A DNA stretch of 47,933 nucleotides from assembly GCA_022448345.1 (NCBI GenBank), contig JAKVCB010000009.1, forward strand, positions 1-47,933, given 5' to 3'. The notes under the pieces are model-generated. The model searched no databases. It was not told the DNA's origin and was given only the letters and a program-made list of their open reading frames with translations. Positions 16,476 to 25,400 of this stretch are shown in pieces (position 1 is the stretch's first letter; each line of letters opens with the position of its first letter). The DNA comes from Pirellulales bacterium. Lineage in GTDB: Bacteria; Planctomycetota; Planctomycetia; Pirellulales; Lacipirellulaceae. The position numbers and the translations under genes are program-made.

Positions 16476-17817
16476 CTAATGGCTTGGGTCCCGAGCGAGA
16501 AACTGGCCATGGCTCTGCTCACCTACGAACTGGCCATCGCGGACCTGTAGTTTTCCGCGCACGACAACCGCAGTGGGCCGGCCCTCCAACTCCCACCCCT
16601 CGTAGGCACTGTAGTCGACGTCCATTTGATGGGTTGCAGCTGAGATCGTCCCCCGCCACTGAGGATCGTACACCACCAGGTCTGCATCACTGCCTAGTGC
16701 CACGGTCCCTTTTCGAGGGAACAGGCCAAACAGCTTTGCCGCTTGTGTACTCCCTGCGTCCACCAGTCGATGAAGGTCAATCCGGCCCCGCTTGACACCA
16801 TAGGTGTACAGCAAATTGATACGATCTTCGATGCTCGGAATTCCATTGGGGATCTTTGTAAAATCGTCCCGCCCCATTTCTTTTTGGCCGGAAAAATCAA
16901 AAGGAGCGTGCGTTCCAGAGAATCTCCTGATGCTCCCTGGATCGAATCGGCGGAGACATCACATACCTGGCACCCTCGAAGTTCGGCTGCTGGGCGTAGG
17001 TGTCGTCCAGCAGCAGGTAGGGAATCACGGTTTCAATCCACACCTTTACGCCTCGCTGCCGGGCGGCTTCGGCGGCCTCAATCGCTTCGCGACAACTCGT
17101 ATGGACCACGTAAACATGGGCCTTCGTCAACTGGGCAAAGGTCATCAGGTGCTGAACCCCTCCGGCTTCAACACACGTGGGTCGTGAGGGTTCGTGCCAC
17201 TCGGGGCCCGTTTTCCCCTCGTTGAGAAGTCGCTGCTGAAGTTCCGCCACCAGGGTCTCATTTTCACAATGCGCCGTCACGATCACGCCCAATTCCCTGG
17301 CGAGCTGCAAGGTTTGAAACAGCTCCTGGTCATCAATTCCAAAGGCTCCCTTATAGGCCAGAAATATTTTGAAGGAAGCAACACCCCGTTGGACAATTTC
17401 ACGAAGTTGCGCTGCTGCCAGGTCATCGAAACGCGTTACCCCCATATGGAACGTGTAGTCGCAGGCCGAAATGCCCTGGGCTTTGGAGAGCCACTTTTCA
17501 AAGCCAGCCAGCGGTTCCTCCTGGCGGCTGGGACAGCACATTTCGATCAGCGTGGTGGTGCCACCCGTCAGTGCTGCTCGGCTGGCCGATTCGTAGGTGT
17601 CTTTTGCGTGGGTCCCCATAAATGGCAAGTGGATGTGAACGTGAGGGTCGATAAATCCTGGAAAGACGTATTTCCCCGCAGCATCAATGACCTCCGCACC
17701 AGGAGGTGGTGCCAGGTTTTGCCCAATTTGCTGGATCTTTTCGTCTTCACAAAGGATGTCAGCACTGTAGTCCTCTGTGGATGTGACAATCCGCCCATTG
17801 GTAATCAGAAGTGACAT
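16476..17817 (-). pseudogene. pydB: Dihydropyrimidinase/hydantoinase broken by a small deletion and frameshift
   Basis: The gene would encode the zinc-dependent amidohydrolase that opens dihydrouracil to N-carbamoyl-beta-alanine. The first frame (17817 down to a TGA at 16897-16899) has the metal site PGFIDPHVHIHL, the carboxylated-lysine segment ASFKIFLAYKG, and histidines in TAHCEN and YVVHTSC, ending ...HQEILWN. The second frame continues as HAPFDF...GQKEMGRDDFTKIPNG to a TAG at 16476-16478. Compared with the family, about 14 residues between LW(N/E) and H(C/A)PF are replaced by 4 bases at 16911-16914, a net loss of about 38 bases. This shifts the frame and removes the Asp of the (S/T)DH motif, a metal ligand and catalytic residue. 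Upstream sequence to 17886 is in frame, but ATG at 17815-17817 is the normal start. Either a real pseudogene or an assembly error. Confidence 0.88.
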
Positions 17818-17927
17818 CGTGCGTGTCTCGCCAGGGGAGTCGAAAGGTCCAGGAAAATTTGTTATACCCAACCGCCTGGAAACCAACCATGTCAGAGTAA
17901 CAACCGTCCGAATTTAAAGGACCATTG

Positions 17928-18659
17928 ATGAGCAAATTGAATGGAAAAGTAGCGGTCGTGATTGGAGGAGGTACAGGAATTGGCCTGGGATGTGCCCGGG
18001 CGCTGGCAGAATCTGGCTGCCAGGTGGTGATTGCCGGTCGCAGGGAGCAGGTCCTGAAACAGGCCGCTGAGCAGTCAGCAACTTCACCCATGCGGCATCA
18101 CGTGGTCGACACGGCGTCGCGAGAAAGTGTCAAAACGCTGTTTGGATGGGTCCGCCAGGAGTTAGGACAAACGGACATCATGGTCAATTCTGCCGCGATC
18201 AACATCGTCGACCGCACCATGAGCCGGATGCAACCAGAGCAGTGGGACCAGGTCTTACAGATCAATACCACGGGAGTCTACAACTGCATGCAGGCGGTGC
18301 TTCCGGAAATGCGCGAGCGGCACGACGGCGTCATCATCAATATCGGGTCGATCGCGGGAAAACGGGCAGCTGACCTCGGCGGAGTGGCTTACAATGCGTC
18401 CAAATTTGCCGTTACGGCCCTGGGAACCTCGGTCGGAAACGAGGATGGTCGTCATGGAATTCGAGTGACTACCGTCCAGCCGGGTGAGGTAAACACCCCG
18501 CTTCTTGAGCAACGCCCTGAACCGGTAAGCGAAGAGCGCCGCGCCACGATGTTACAACCGGAGGACGTGGGGCAAGTCGTTGCTATGATTGCCGGCCTGC
18601 CAGTTCGGGCTCACATCCCCGAGGTGGTCGTCAAGCCGCTCAACCAGGGATTTGTCTGA
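17928..18659 (+). CDS. SDR family oxidoreductase
   Basis: A classical short-chain dehydrogenase/reductase of 243 aa. The dinucleotide motif is GGGTGIGLG (residues 13-21), NSAAIN is the NAG-equivalent strand, INIGSIAGKRA carries the catalytic Ser, and VAYNASK has the Tyr and Lys. An Arg in AGRREQ after strand 2 suggests NADP preference. The substrate cannot be predicted. AAAGGA at 17916-17921 sits 6 bases before ATG 17928; a TTG directly before it is less likely. It is divergent from the dihydropyrimidinase gene (110 bases apart) and convergent with the sugar kinase. It could belong to either neighbour's pathway; nothing in the sequence decides this. Confidence 0.85.
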   Translation: MSKLNGKVAVVIGGGTGIGLGCARALAESGCQVVIAGRREQVLKQAAEQSATSPMRHHVVDTASRESVKTLFGWVRQELGQTDIMVNSAAINIVDRTMSRMQPEQWDQVLQINTTGVYNCMQAVLPEMRERHDGVIINIGSIAGKRAADLGGVAYNASKFAVTALGTSVGNEDGRHGIRVTTVQPGEVNTPLLEQRPEPVSEERRATMLQPEDVGQVVAMIAGLPVRAHIPEVVVKPLNQGFV

Positions 18660-18671
18660 ATTTCACCCACC

Positions 18672-18716
18672 GCGAAGGTTGCCTATTCCTTCTTGAGATC
18701 CAGCGCAACCGTTCGC
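18672..18716. terminator. Imperfect hairpin at a convergent junction
   Basis: GCGAAGGTTGC pairs with GCAACCGTTCGC, with one bulged base and a loop of about 22 bases, in the 60-base gap between the SDR and the sugar kinase. The place suits a bidirectional terminator, but there is no T-run. Confidence 0.35.
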
Positions 18717-18719
18717 CAG

Positions 18720-19805
18720 CTACCGCTGCACACGGGCCGAGCCACCCTGCGCCAAGGCCTCGACTTCCGGGAGACTTGCCAGCGAGACATCTCCGGGGAA
18801 CGTGGTCAGCAGTGCGCCGTGTGCCCACCCCAAGCGGAGGGCCTCCTCTGGGGAGCGGCCGGAGATCAAGCCGTAAATGAGCCCCGAGGCAAACCCGTCA
18901 CCACCGCCAATCCGGTCAAGCACATCAAGTTCAATGGTGGGGCTGATCAATTTCTTGCCCTCAAGCCACACGACCGCTGCCCACCGGTGTCGGTTTGTCG
19001 AGACAACTTCCCGTAGGGTTGTGGCAACGAGCTTGATGTTGGGAAACTGCTCACGAACCTGGTCGATCATGCCAAAGAATTTTTCGGGATCGAGTTTGGA
19101 GGTGGTCGATTCGACTTCCGGTCCACGAATCCCTAGCCCTTTTTGAAGATCTTCTTCGTTGCCGAACAGGGCATCCAGATTTCCCGCAATTTTTTTCATC
19201 GTTTGCCGGCCTCGCTCATCCCCTCCCAGGGTCGCCCATAGCTTGGCTCGGTAGTTGAGATCGAACGACGTGACAGCACCACTGGCTCGAGCCGCCTGCA
19301 TCCCTTCGATAATCACGTCGGCCGTTGTTTCGCCGAGCGCCGAAAAAATCCCTCCCGAGTGAAACCAGCGAACTCCGGAGGCGAAAATCGAGTCCCAGTC
19401 GAAGTCGCCAGGTTTCAAAAGCGCACCCGCCTCGTTGGCACGATTGTAAAAGACGACCGGCGCGCGGACTCCCTGTCCACGATCGCTGTAAACGGTAGCC
19501 ATATTCGGCCCGCGCACACCATCATGTTCAAACCACTTGTAGAATGGCTGCACCCCCATTTCCCGAACCCGTGCCTGGATCAGTTCCCCAATGCCATTAT
19601 TGACCATGGCCGTTGCAACACCCGTGCGGAGTCCAAAACAGCTGGCCAGATTTGCAGCCACATTGTACTCGCCACCGGAGATGTGGATTTCAAATGAGCG
19701 GGCACGCCGAAACGGAATGACACCCGGGTCCAGCCGGTGGACCAGCGAGCCAATGGAAAGGAAGTCGAGATTACAGTCATCGGTACGAAGATTAAGATGT
19801 GTCAT
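18720..19805 (-). CDS. kdgK: PfkB-family sugar kinase, 2-keto-3-deoxygluconate kinase-like
   Basis: A 361-aa ribokinase-fold kinase. The first PfkB signature is ISGGEYNVAANLASCFG (about residues 42-58). The catalytic/anion-hole signature is DRIGGGDGFASGLIYGL (about 304-320), with the usual G(A/G)GD and its catalytic aspartate. The pattern of N-terminal motifs and the length (KdgK usually 310-350 aa) fit 2-dehydro-3-deoxygluconate kinase, which makes KDPG from hexuronate-derived KDG. A generic carbohydrate kinase remains possible. Its start ATG is the complement of 19803-19805. It lies 117 bases downstream of an SDR gene on the same strand, probably co-transcribed, and the pair fits hexuronate breakdown. 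Confidence 0.75.
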   Translation of the reverse strand: MTHLNLRTDDCNLDFLSIGSLVHRLDPGVIPFRRARSFEIHISGGEYNVAANLASCFGLRTGVATAMVNNGIGELIQARVREMGVQPFYKWFEHDGVRGPNMATVYSDRGQGVRAPVVFYNRANEAGALLKPGDFDWDSIFASGVRWFHSGGIFSALGETTADVIIEGMQAARASGAVTSFDLNYRAKLWATLGGDERGRQTMKKIAGNLDALFGNEEDLQKGLGIRGPEVESTTSKLDPEKFFGMIDQVREQFPNIKLVATTLREVVSTNRHRWAAVVWLEGKKLISPTIELDVLDRIGGGDGFASGLIYGLISGRSPEEALRLGWAHGALLTTFPGDVSLASLPEVEALAQGGSARVQR

Positions 19806-19922
19806 GATTTGATTGGGAAAGGGTTAACGAGAAACTGAATGCTTGTCAGGAACTTGATCTTTTTTTCAGTCCGGGCTGCCGGCTGGAAGCCCACTGTTTG
19901 TGAGGCGAAGGATTGGAGTGAC

Positions 19923-20735
19923 TCAAATCGTGGTGGTCGAAAAACCGCCATCGATCACAATGTTCTGCCCCGTTACAAACGACGATGCAACGGCGGAGGC
20001 CAGCCAGATGACCGCGCCAGCCAGTTCTTGTGGATCTCCAAAACGGGCCATCGGCGTATGCCCAATGATTTGCTGCCCACGTTCGGTGTACTCTCCCTGC
20101 TGGTCAAAAAGAAGCGCCCGGTTTTGCTCACCTGGAAAAAAACCAGGACTGATGGCGTTAACCCGTACTCCGCGGGTTGCCCATTCCCGCGCCAGAAACA
20201 TGGTCAAGTTCAGCACCCCCGCCTTGGCTGCCGAGTAGGCCACGACCCGAGAAAGGGGCACCATACCCGACATCGAGGCAATATTGATGATGGAACCTTG
20301 TCCCACCTCCAGCATCGACTCGGCAAAGACCTGGCATGGCAGCAGAGTGCCGCCCACGAGATTCAGGTCGAATACATCCCGCCAATCAGCCAGGGGCAAC
20401 TTGCAAAAATCACTGCCTGGCGGGAGGGTGGCACCCGGCCGGTTACCACCGGCGGCATTCACCAGTGCGTTGGGCGCACCATGGGTCTCGTGAATTGCAT
20501 TTCGCGCATCGACCAGAGAGTTTACGTCCTGGACATCCACAGGGTGAAAACTTGCTTTTCCGCCCGCCTGTTCGATGCGGTCGACACAGGCCTGGCCCCG
20601 CTCAGCACTTCGGCCAAGCACAGCAACCGTTGCTCCGGCGCTGGCCAGGGCTTCGGCCATCGCCCCACCCAGGACTCCTGTCCCACCAACTACTACAGCA
20701 ATTTCGCCATCTAGATTGAAGATTGTGTTATTCAT
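19923..20735 (-). CDS. SDR family oxidoreductase, D-mannonate/gluconate oxidoreductase-like
   Basis: A short-chain dehydrogenase of 270 aa. The cofactor motif is VGGTGVLGG (residues 17-25), LVNAAGGNRPGA is the NAG strand, INIASMSGM carries Ser, and VAYSAAKAG carries Tyr and Lys. The C-terminal FVTGQNIVIDGGF is the usual SDR closing segment. The insert after NAAGGNRPGATLPPGSDF, together with the kinase next door, resembles SDRs annotated as D-mannonate oxidoreductase, which link fructuronate and mannonate. This substrate is an inference. The start ATG is the complement of 20733-20735, with about 200 bases to the divergent cytochrome gene, where the operon promoter should lie. Confidence 0.75.
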   Translation of the reverse strand: MNNTIFNLDGEIAVVVGGTGVLGGAMAEALASAGATVAVLGRSAERGQACVDRIEQAGGKASFHPVDVQDVNSLVDARNAIHETHGAPNALVNAAGGNRPGATLPPGSDFCKLPLADWRDVFDLNLVGGTLLPCQVFAESMLEVGQGSIINIASMSGMVPLSRVVAYSAAKAGVLNLTMFLAREWATRGVRVNAISPGFFPGEQNRALLFDQQGEYTERGQQIIGHTPMARFGDPQELAGAVIWLASAVASSFVTGQNIVIDGGFSTTTI

Positions 20736-20933
20736 AGCGGCCTATTCTAATGCGAGACCATTCGGATTTTCAACTCATCCTGTTTTTTCTAACCGTTGTC
20801 AGTATTGTCGTCTCCAGAGACAATGAAAAGAGGCTCCCCCCAAGGACATTCCCAACTGCCCATGGCCCTACAGGCCACGGGCCAGGCAATCGTCTACTGA
20901 CACACAGAGGCCAAGGCACCACCAGGCATTTCC

Positions 20934-23108
20934 TTGCGCAAAACCACCTTAATCCCGGTTGCGATCCTGCTGATCGCAGGTGGCCTCTATGCCACCTGCG
21001 ACTGGTATGTGGCTGTCCCGGAAGATTCCGTCTCACGTGCCACCTACGTGGGACGGGCTACCTGTGCCGAATGTCACGAGTCTCAGGCCCGGCAATGGCA
21101 AGGCTCACATCATGACCACGCAATGGAGGTCGCAACCGAGCAGTCGGTGCTGGGAGACTTTAACGATTCGTCATTCACTCGCATGGGAGTCACAACCCGG
21201 TTTTTTCGCAAGGGAGACCAATTCTTTGTGAATACCGAAGGCCCCGATGGAAAATATCATGATTATGAAATTGCCTATACCTTCGGTGTCGACCCTTTGC
21301 AGCAGTACATGGTCCCATTTGACGATGGACGGGTGCAGGTGCTCAGGATCGCCTGGGATACCAAACAGAAAGAATGGTTCTATGTACCACCGCCTGACGT
21401 ACTCGATGAGCGGATTGAACCGGGAGATCCCATGCACTGGAGCGGCATCTCGCAAAACTGGAATACGACCTGTGCAGAATGTCACTCGACCAACCTTCAA
21501 AAGAATTACGACTTGGCGCAAGACGAATACCACACAACGTTCGCTGAGATCAATGTAAGCTGCGAAACGTGTCATGGCCCAGGGAGCACGCATGTTGAAC
21601 TGGCCAGGAATCGCATGCTCTTTTGGGATCGCAATGTGGGATATGGACTTCCGCGCCTAAAGGGAAAAGATCCCACAGCAGAAATCGAAACCTGCGCAAC
21701 GTGCCACTCCCGCCGTTCGATGGTACACGCAAATTTCCGTCCAGGGGACCCTTACCTCGACCACTTCGAGCCGACACTTCTCCATGAAGGTTTGTATCAC
21801 GCAGATGGCCAGATTCTGGACGAAGTTTATGTATACGGATCATTCCTGCAGAGCAAGATGCACGCCAAGGGAGTTCGCTGCACCGATTGCCACAACCCGC
21901 ATTCCCTTGAGTTGAAGCTCACCGGAAACCAGCTTTGCGGACAATGTCACCAACCGGGACGATACGATACGCCCTTACACCACCATCACCCCACCGGTTC
22001 GTCCGGCGCCCAATGTGTTGAGTGCCACATGCCAGCTCACACGTACATGGTCATCGACCCGCGCCGCGACCACAGTTTTCAGGTTCCCCGCCCCGACTTG
22101 TCGGTTGAATTGGGGACCCCCAATGCCTGCAACAACTGCCATACCAAACCGGAAGAAACTCCTGCCTGGGCTGCCGGGCAGGTTCGCGACTGGTATGGAG
22201 CAAAACGGGCCGACGATCCACACTGGGCCCACGCCCTGGCTGCCGGCCGAAACGGCGATCGCGATGCGGACAAATTGCTGAGAAAAGTGATCAAAAACAA
22301 GCGTTTACCCGCCATTGTAAAAGCGACCGCCCTTGATTTGTTTTCGGGATTAGCAGGCCCAGAAGACCGAAGCATTTTTCACGGTTGTCTCGATCATCCC
22401 TCAGGCTTGGTTCGTGCGGCAGCCGTGCGTGGCATTCCAATCAGTAACATCCATCAAATCCAAAAAGACCTGGCACCAGCGCTCCACGATCTGAAGCGCA
22501 CAGTCCGACTTGCTGCAGCCATGCGTCTGGCTACCATGCCCCGCGCAGAGCTGAACTCGCAACAGCGATCCCAACTGGACCGCGTGATCAAGGAGTACCG
22601 CGATTCCCAGGCCAACCATGCAGAAAGGGCCGGAGTCCATATGAACCTGGGCAACCTGGACCGGAACTTGTCCAACCCCAAAAGGGCTGAAGCGTCCTTT
22701 CGCACCGCAATTCGTCTTGAGCCCTACCTGACCGGGCCCCGCTCTCAGCTCGCCTCGCTCCTGGAATCACAAGACAGCAACCCCGAAGAAGTCCAATCTC
22801 TGCGCCGCGACGAACTTGAACTACTCCAGCGTGACGCCAAGCTGCTGCCTGACAGCGGGCCAACCTTCTACCAACTAGGCCTGCTCTATTTCTTACTTGG
22901 CGATTTGGACCAGGCCCAAGATGCCTTGCAAACCGCCTGCGAATTGGCCCCGCAATCATATGACTTCTGGATGGCTCTTGCACTCCTGCAGGAACGTCGG
23001 CACCAATGGGAAGAGGCCGTTGAATCCCTGAACAAGATGCAGCGACTACGGCCTGGCGACCGCCGTACCGGGCAAATTTATGAACGCCTGCGCAGGACGC
23101 GCCCGTAG
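20934..23108 (+). CDS. Octaheme cytochrome c with HEAT-like and TPR domains
   Basis: A 724-aa exported multihaem protein. An N-terminal hydrophobic segment (residues 5-21) acts as signal or anchor. Eight CxxCH haem-binding motifs follow: CAECH at 44-48, a second CAECH, CETCH, CATCH, CTDCH, CGQCH, CVECH and CNNCH near 398-402. The arrangement resembles cytochrome c554/octahaem reductase-like proteins. The part from about 410 to 540 looks like HEAT-type helical repeats (KATALDLFSGLAG, VRAAAVRGI, VRLAAAMRLA), and 560-720 has tetratricopeptide repeats (AGVHMNLGNLDR, FYQLGLLYFLLGDLDQAQDALQ). The start is TTG 20934, the only good choice before the signal segment. Periplasmic electron transfer is likely; the partner and substrate are unknown. 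It stands alone, divergent from the SDR-kinase operon. Confidence 0.85.
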   Translation: MRKTTLIPVAILLIAGGLYATCDWYVAVPEDSVSRATYVGRATCAECHESQARQWQGSHHDHAMEVATEQSVLGDFNDSSFTRMGVTTRFFRKGDQFFVNTEGPDGKYHDYEIAYTFGVDPLQQYMVPFDDGRVQVLRIAWDTKQKEWFYVPPPDVLDERIEPGDPMHWSGISQNWNTTCAECHSTNLQKNYDLAQDEYHTTFAEINVSCETCHGPGSTHVELARNRMLFWDRNVGYGLPRLKGKDPTAEIETCATCHSRRSMVHANFRPGDPYLDHFEPTLLHEGLYHADGQILDEVYVYGSFLQSKMHAKGVRCTDCHNPHSLELKLTGNQLCGQCHQPGRYDTPLHHHHPTGSSGAQCVECHMPAHTYMVIDPRRDHSFQVPRPDLSVELGTPNACNNCHTKPEETPAWAAGQVRDWYGAKRADDPHWAHALAAGRNGDRDADKLLRKVIKNKRLPAIVKATALDLFSGLAGPEDRSIFHGCLDHPSGLVRAAAVRGIPISNIHQIQKDLAPALHDLKRTVRLAAAMRLATMPRAELNSQQRSQLDRVIKEYRDSQANHAERAGVHMNLGNLDRNLSNPKRAEASFRTAIRLEPYLTGPRSQLASLLESQDSNPEEVQSLRRDELELLQRDAKLLPDSGPTFYQLGLLYFLLGDLDQAQDALQTACELAPQSYDFWMALALLQERRHQWEEAVESLNKMQRLRPGDRRTGQIYERLRRTRP

Positions 23109-23110
23109 CA

Positions 23111-23142
23111 AGCCCCGCAAGTAGCGAGCCCTGCAAGTAGCC
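23111..23142. repeat. 16-bp tandem duplication just after the cytochrome gene
   Basis: AGCCCCGCAAGTAGCG is followed by AGCCCTGCAAGTAGCC; 14 of 16 positions agree. It begins two bases after the cytochrome stop codon. Confidence 0.85.
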
Positions 23143-23356
23143 CCTCAGCAAGGCCCATCGCAAACGGGAGCCCAAGGCCCCCTACTCCCGAACAGGCGTT
23201 TCATTGCGTCTTGGAACATTTTGCGTGCCAAAGGGGGTCGTTCTCGCTACCAAAGACGGGTATCGTGACAGGGCAACCAGACTCGCCGGGGAACTCAAGG
23301 CCCAGACGCGCGAGTTGGGGTTGAGGTGAGACCATGAGCTGCAGGACAATGACACC

Positions 23357-24184
23357 ATGATTCGACGCATACTTGTTGGTTTAGCAAACGCAGAACACGC
23401 AGATTCGGCAACGAAAACTGCGATCGGGTTGGCACGTATTCACCAGGCCGAATTGACAGGCATATCCGTCCTGGATGTGGACCGCCTGGGGGCAACTGGC
23501 CCGGTACCCATCGGGGCCGGAGAGGCTGCCTCAGAATTACGCGAACACCGAATTACCGAAGCAAAAAAAACCATTCAAGAAATCCAAGACAACTTTGTCG
23601 CGGCCTGCGGGACCGCTGGTATTCCGCATCGTGTTGAACGGGACGAGGGGGATCCGTTTGAGTTTTTTGAGCATCAAGCCCGTTATCACGATCTCGTACT
23701 GTGCGGCTTGAGCTACCTGTTTGAGCATGGGGTGGTCGATGAACCTCCTGCAGAACTTGTTCGTCTTGTCGAGGCAGGGGTAAGGCCACTGCTGACGGTT
23801 CCAGCGGAACCTCGCGAAATTCGCCGGGTCCTGATTGCCTACAGCGGGTCGATGGAATCGGCAAAGGCGATGAAACAGTTTGTGCAAATGCACCTCTGGC
23901 CTGACGTTGTCTTGCAGGTTGTCACCTTTGAGGGTGCACACGGCGAACCGGAGCAACTCCTCCAGAGCGCTGCTTACTATTGTGAACGCCATGGCTATCA
24001 GGTCGACACCAAGCACGTCGATACGCATGCCTATGCGAATCTCTTATCGTATGCCGAGCAGTGGAAGGCCGACCTGATTGTGATGGGCAACAGCAACCGC
24101 AACCTGCTGTTGCGCCGGATTTTTGGTGAGACCATGCTCCACGTCATTCAGCACACCAGCTGTCCGCTCTTTCTGGCACAGTAG
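23357..24184 (+). CDS. Tandem universal stress protein (UspA) domains
   Basis: A 275-aa cytosolic protein with two Usp folds. The first domain (residues 1-150) begins MIRRILVGLANAEHAD and the second (about 155-275) begins IRRVLIAYSGSMESAKAM. The second keeps the ATP-binding pattern G-x2-G-x9-G-S/T only in part: LIVMGNSNRNLLLRRIFGETMLHVIQHTSCPLFL. It has G-N-x-N and then E-T where many ATP-binding forms have G-S, so nucleotide binding is uncertain. Usp proteins help cells survive stress or energy limitation; direct partners are unknown. It is on the same strand as the cytochrome gene, 248 bases later, so co-transcription is possible but not clear. Confidence 0.88.
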   Translation: MIRRILVGLANAEHADSATKTAIGLARIHQAELTGISVLDVDRLGATGPVPIGAGEAASELREHRITEAKKTIQEIQDNFVAACGTAGIPHRVERDEGDPFEFFEHQARYHDLVLCGLSYLFEHGVVDEPPAELVRLVEAGVRPLLTVPAEPREIRRVLIAYSGSMESAKAMKQFVQMHLWPDVVLQVVTFEGAHGEPEQLLQSAAYYCERHGYQVDTKHVDTHAYANLLSYAEQWKADLIVMGNSNRNLLLRRIFGETMLHVIQHTSCPLFLAQ

Positions 24185-24274
24185 CTTTACGGAGGGATCA
24201 GGCATTTTCATTTCAATGACACGTAACCCGGCCAACTGCCAGATTACATCTTTTACAGCGAGGTTCTCTCTATC

Positions 24275-25366
24275 GTGCGACTGATGATCGATGCCCACCT
24301 GGATCTGGCTTGGAACGCTCTGTCGTTTAACCGCGATCAAACAGAAACTATTGAAACCATTAATCGACGAGAAGTCGGCATGACCGATTCTGCAGCTCGC
24401 GAAGGCGCTTGCGTGAGCCTTCCCGAAATGCGTCAAGGTCGCATCGGGGTTTGTCTGGCAACGATTCTGAGCCGGGCAAAACGGGAGGTGCAACCGGCCA
24501 GCGGTCATTTGCGTTGCGACCTCGATTTTGGAACCCAGGAAATTGCCTTTGCAACAGGTAGCGGACAGCTGGCGTATTACCGAATCCTGGAAGAACAAGG
24601 GGAGCTTTTTCAAATCAGGACCGCTGGCGATTTGGACCAGATCTGGAAACGGTGGAATCAAACAGGTGACGATCAACTCCCGATTGGCTACATCCTTGCC
24701 ATGGAAGGGGCCGACCCGATTGTTGACCCCTCCCATGCAGCCCATTGGTGGGATGAGGGATTGCGCAGCCTGATTCTCGCACACTACGGGCAGGGGCATT
24801 ACAGTGATGGCACCGGCGGGAGTGGGGGGTTAACTCCCAAAGGAAAACAATTGCTGCACGAAATTGAAACGCTCGGCATGATCCTCGACCTGACCCATTC
24901 GAATGACCGCAGTTTTGATGAGTCCCTCGATTCCTTTGGGGGAGCAGTCATGGCGAGTCACACCAATTGTCGTGCCTTGGTGCCTGGTGATCGACAATTT
25001 ACCGATGAGCAAATCAAGGCCCTTATCCAACGCCAGGCAGTGATCGGCGTCGCCTGCGACGCCTGGATGATGAAGGCGGGCTGGGAAATCGGGCGAACCT
25101 TGCCAGACGGATTAACGCTGGCAGCCTTGGTCGATCAAATTGATCATTATTGTCAGCTGGCCGGCTCTGCTGATTACGTTGCCATTGGCAGTGATCTGGA
25201 CGGTGGTTTTGGAGCCAGCCAACGGCCAGAAGACATCAAATCGATTGCCGACCTCCAATCGGTCGAATCACTGATGCTTGAGCGGGGATATTCTGGGGAA
25301 GATATCGACAAGGTCTTCCACGGGAACTGGCTGCGATTTTTCCGGGAACACTTGCCGTCGAGTTAA
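24275..25366 (+). CDS. Membrane dipeptidase family (M19) metallopeptidase
   Basis: A 363-aa zinc peptidase of the renal dipeptidase family, which cuts dipeptides, including ones with a C-terminal D-residue. Metal ligands are visible as the HxD in IDAHLDLAW (His8, Asp10), Glu144 in AMEGADP, and histidines in DLTHSNDRS and MASHTNCRAL. The C-terminal IGSDLDGGFG segment is a family hallmark. No signal peptide is seen, so it should act in the cytosol. GTG at 24275 or ATG at 24284 may be the start; both keep the active site. It is convergent with a RidA gene and lies next to a D-amino-acid PLP enzyme. That context suggests breakdown of peptidoglycan-derived or mixed-chirality dipeptides. Confidence 0.88.
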   Translation: MRLMIDAHLDLAWNALSFNRDQTETIETINRREVGMTDSAAREGACVSLPEMRQGRIGVCLATILSRAKREVQPASGHLRCDLDFGTQEIAFATGSGQLAYYRILEEQGELFQIRTAGDLDQIWKRWNQTGDDQLPIGYILAMEGADPIVDPSHAAHWWDEGLRSLILAHYGQGHYSDGTGGSGGLTPKGKQLLHEIETLGMILDLTHSNDRSFDESLDSFGGAVMASHTNCRALVPGDRQFTDEQIKALIQRQAVIGVACDAWMMKAGWEIGRTLPDGLTLAALVDQIDHYCQLAGSADYVAIGSDLDGGFGASQRPEDIKSIADLQSVESLMLERGYSGEDIDKVFHGNWLRFFREHLPSS

Positions 25367-25400
25367 GGCCCGTTTTTCGACACGCCGGCAACGGCGCGAG

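Noticed and set aside
22588-23175. An open frame of 195 codons on the minus strand inside the cytochrome gene
   Set aside because: It is antisense to the TPR region of the cytochrome; it has no start signal or family match.
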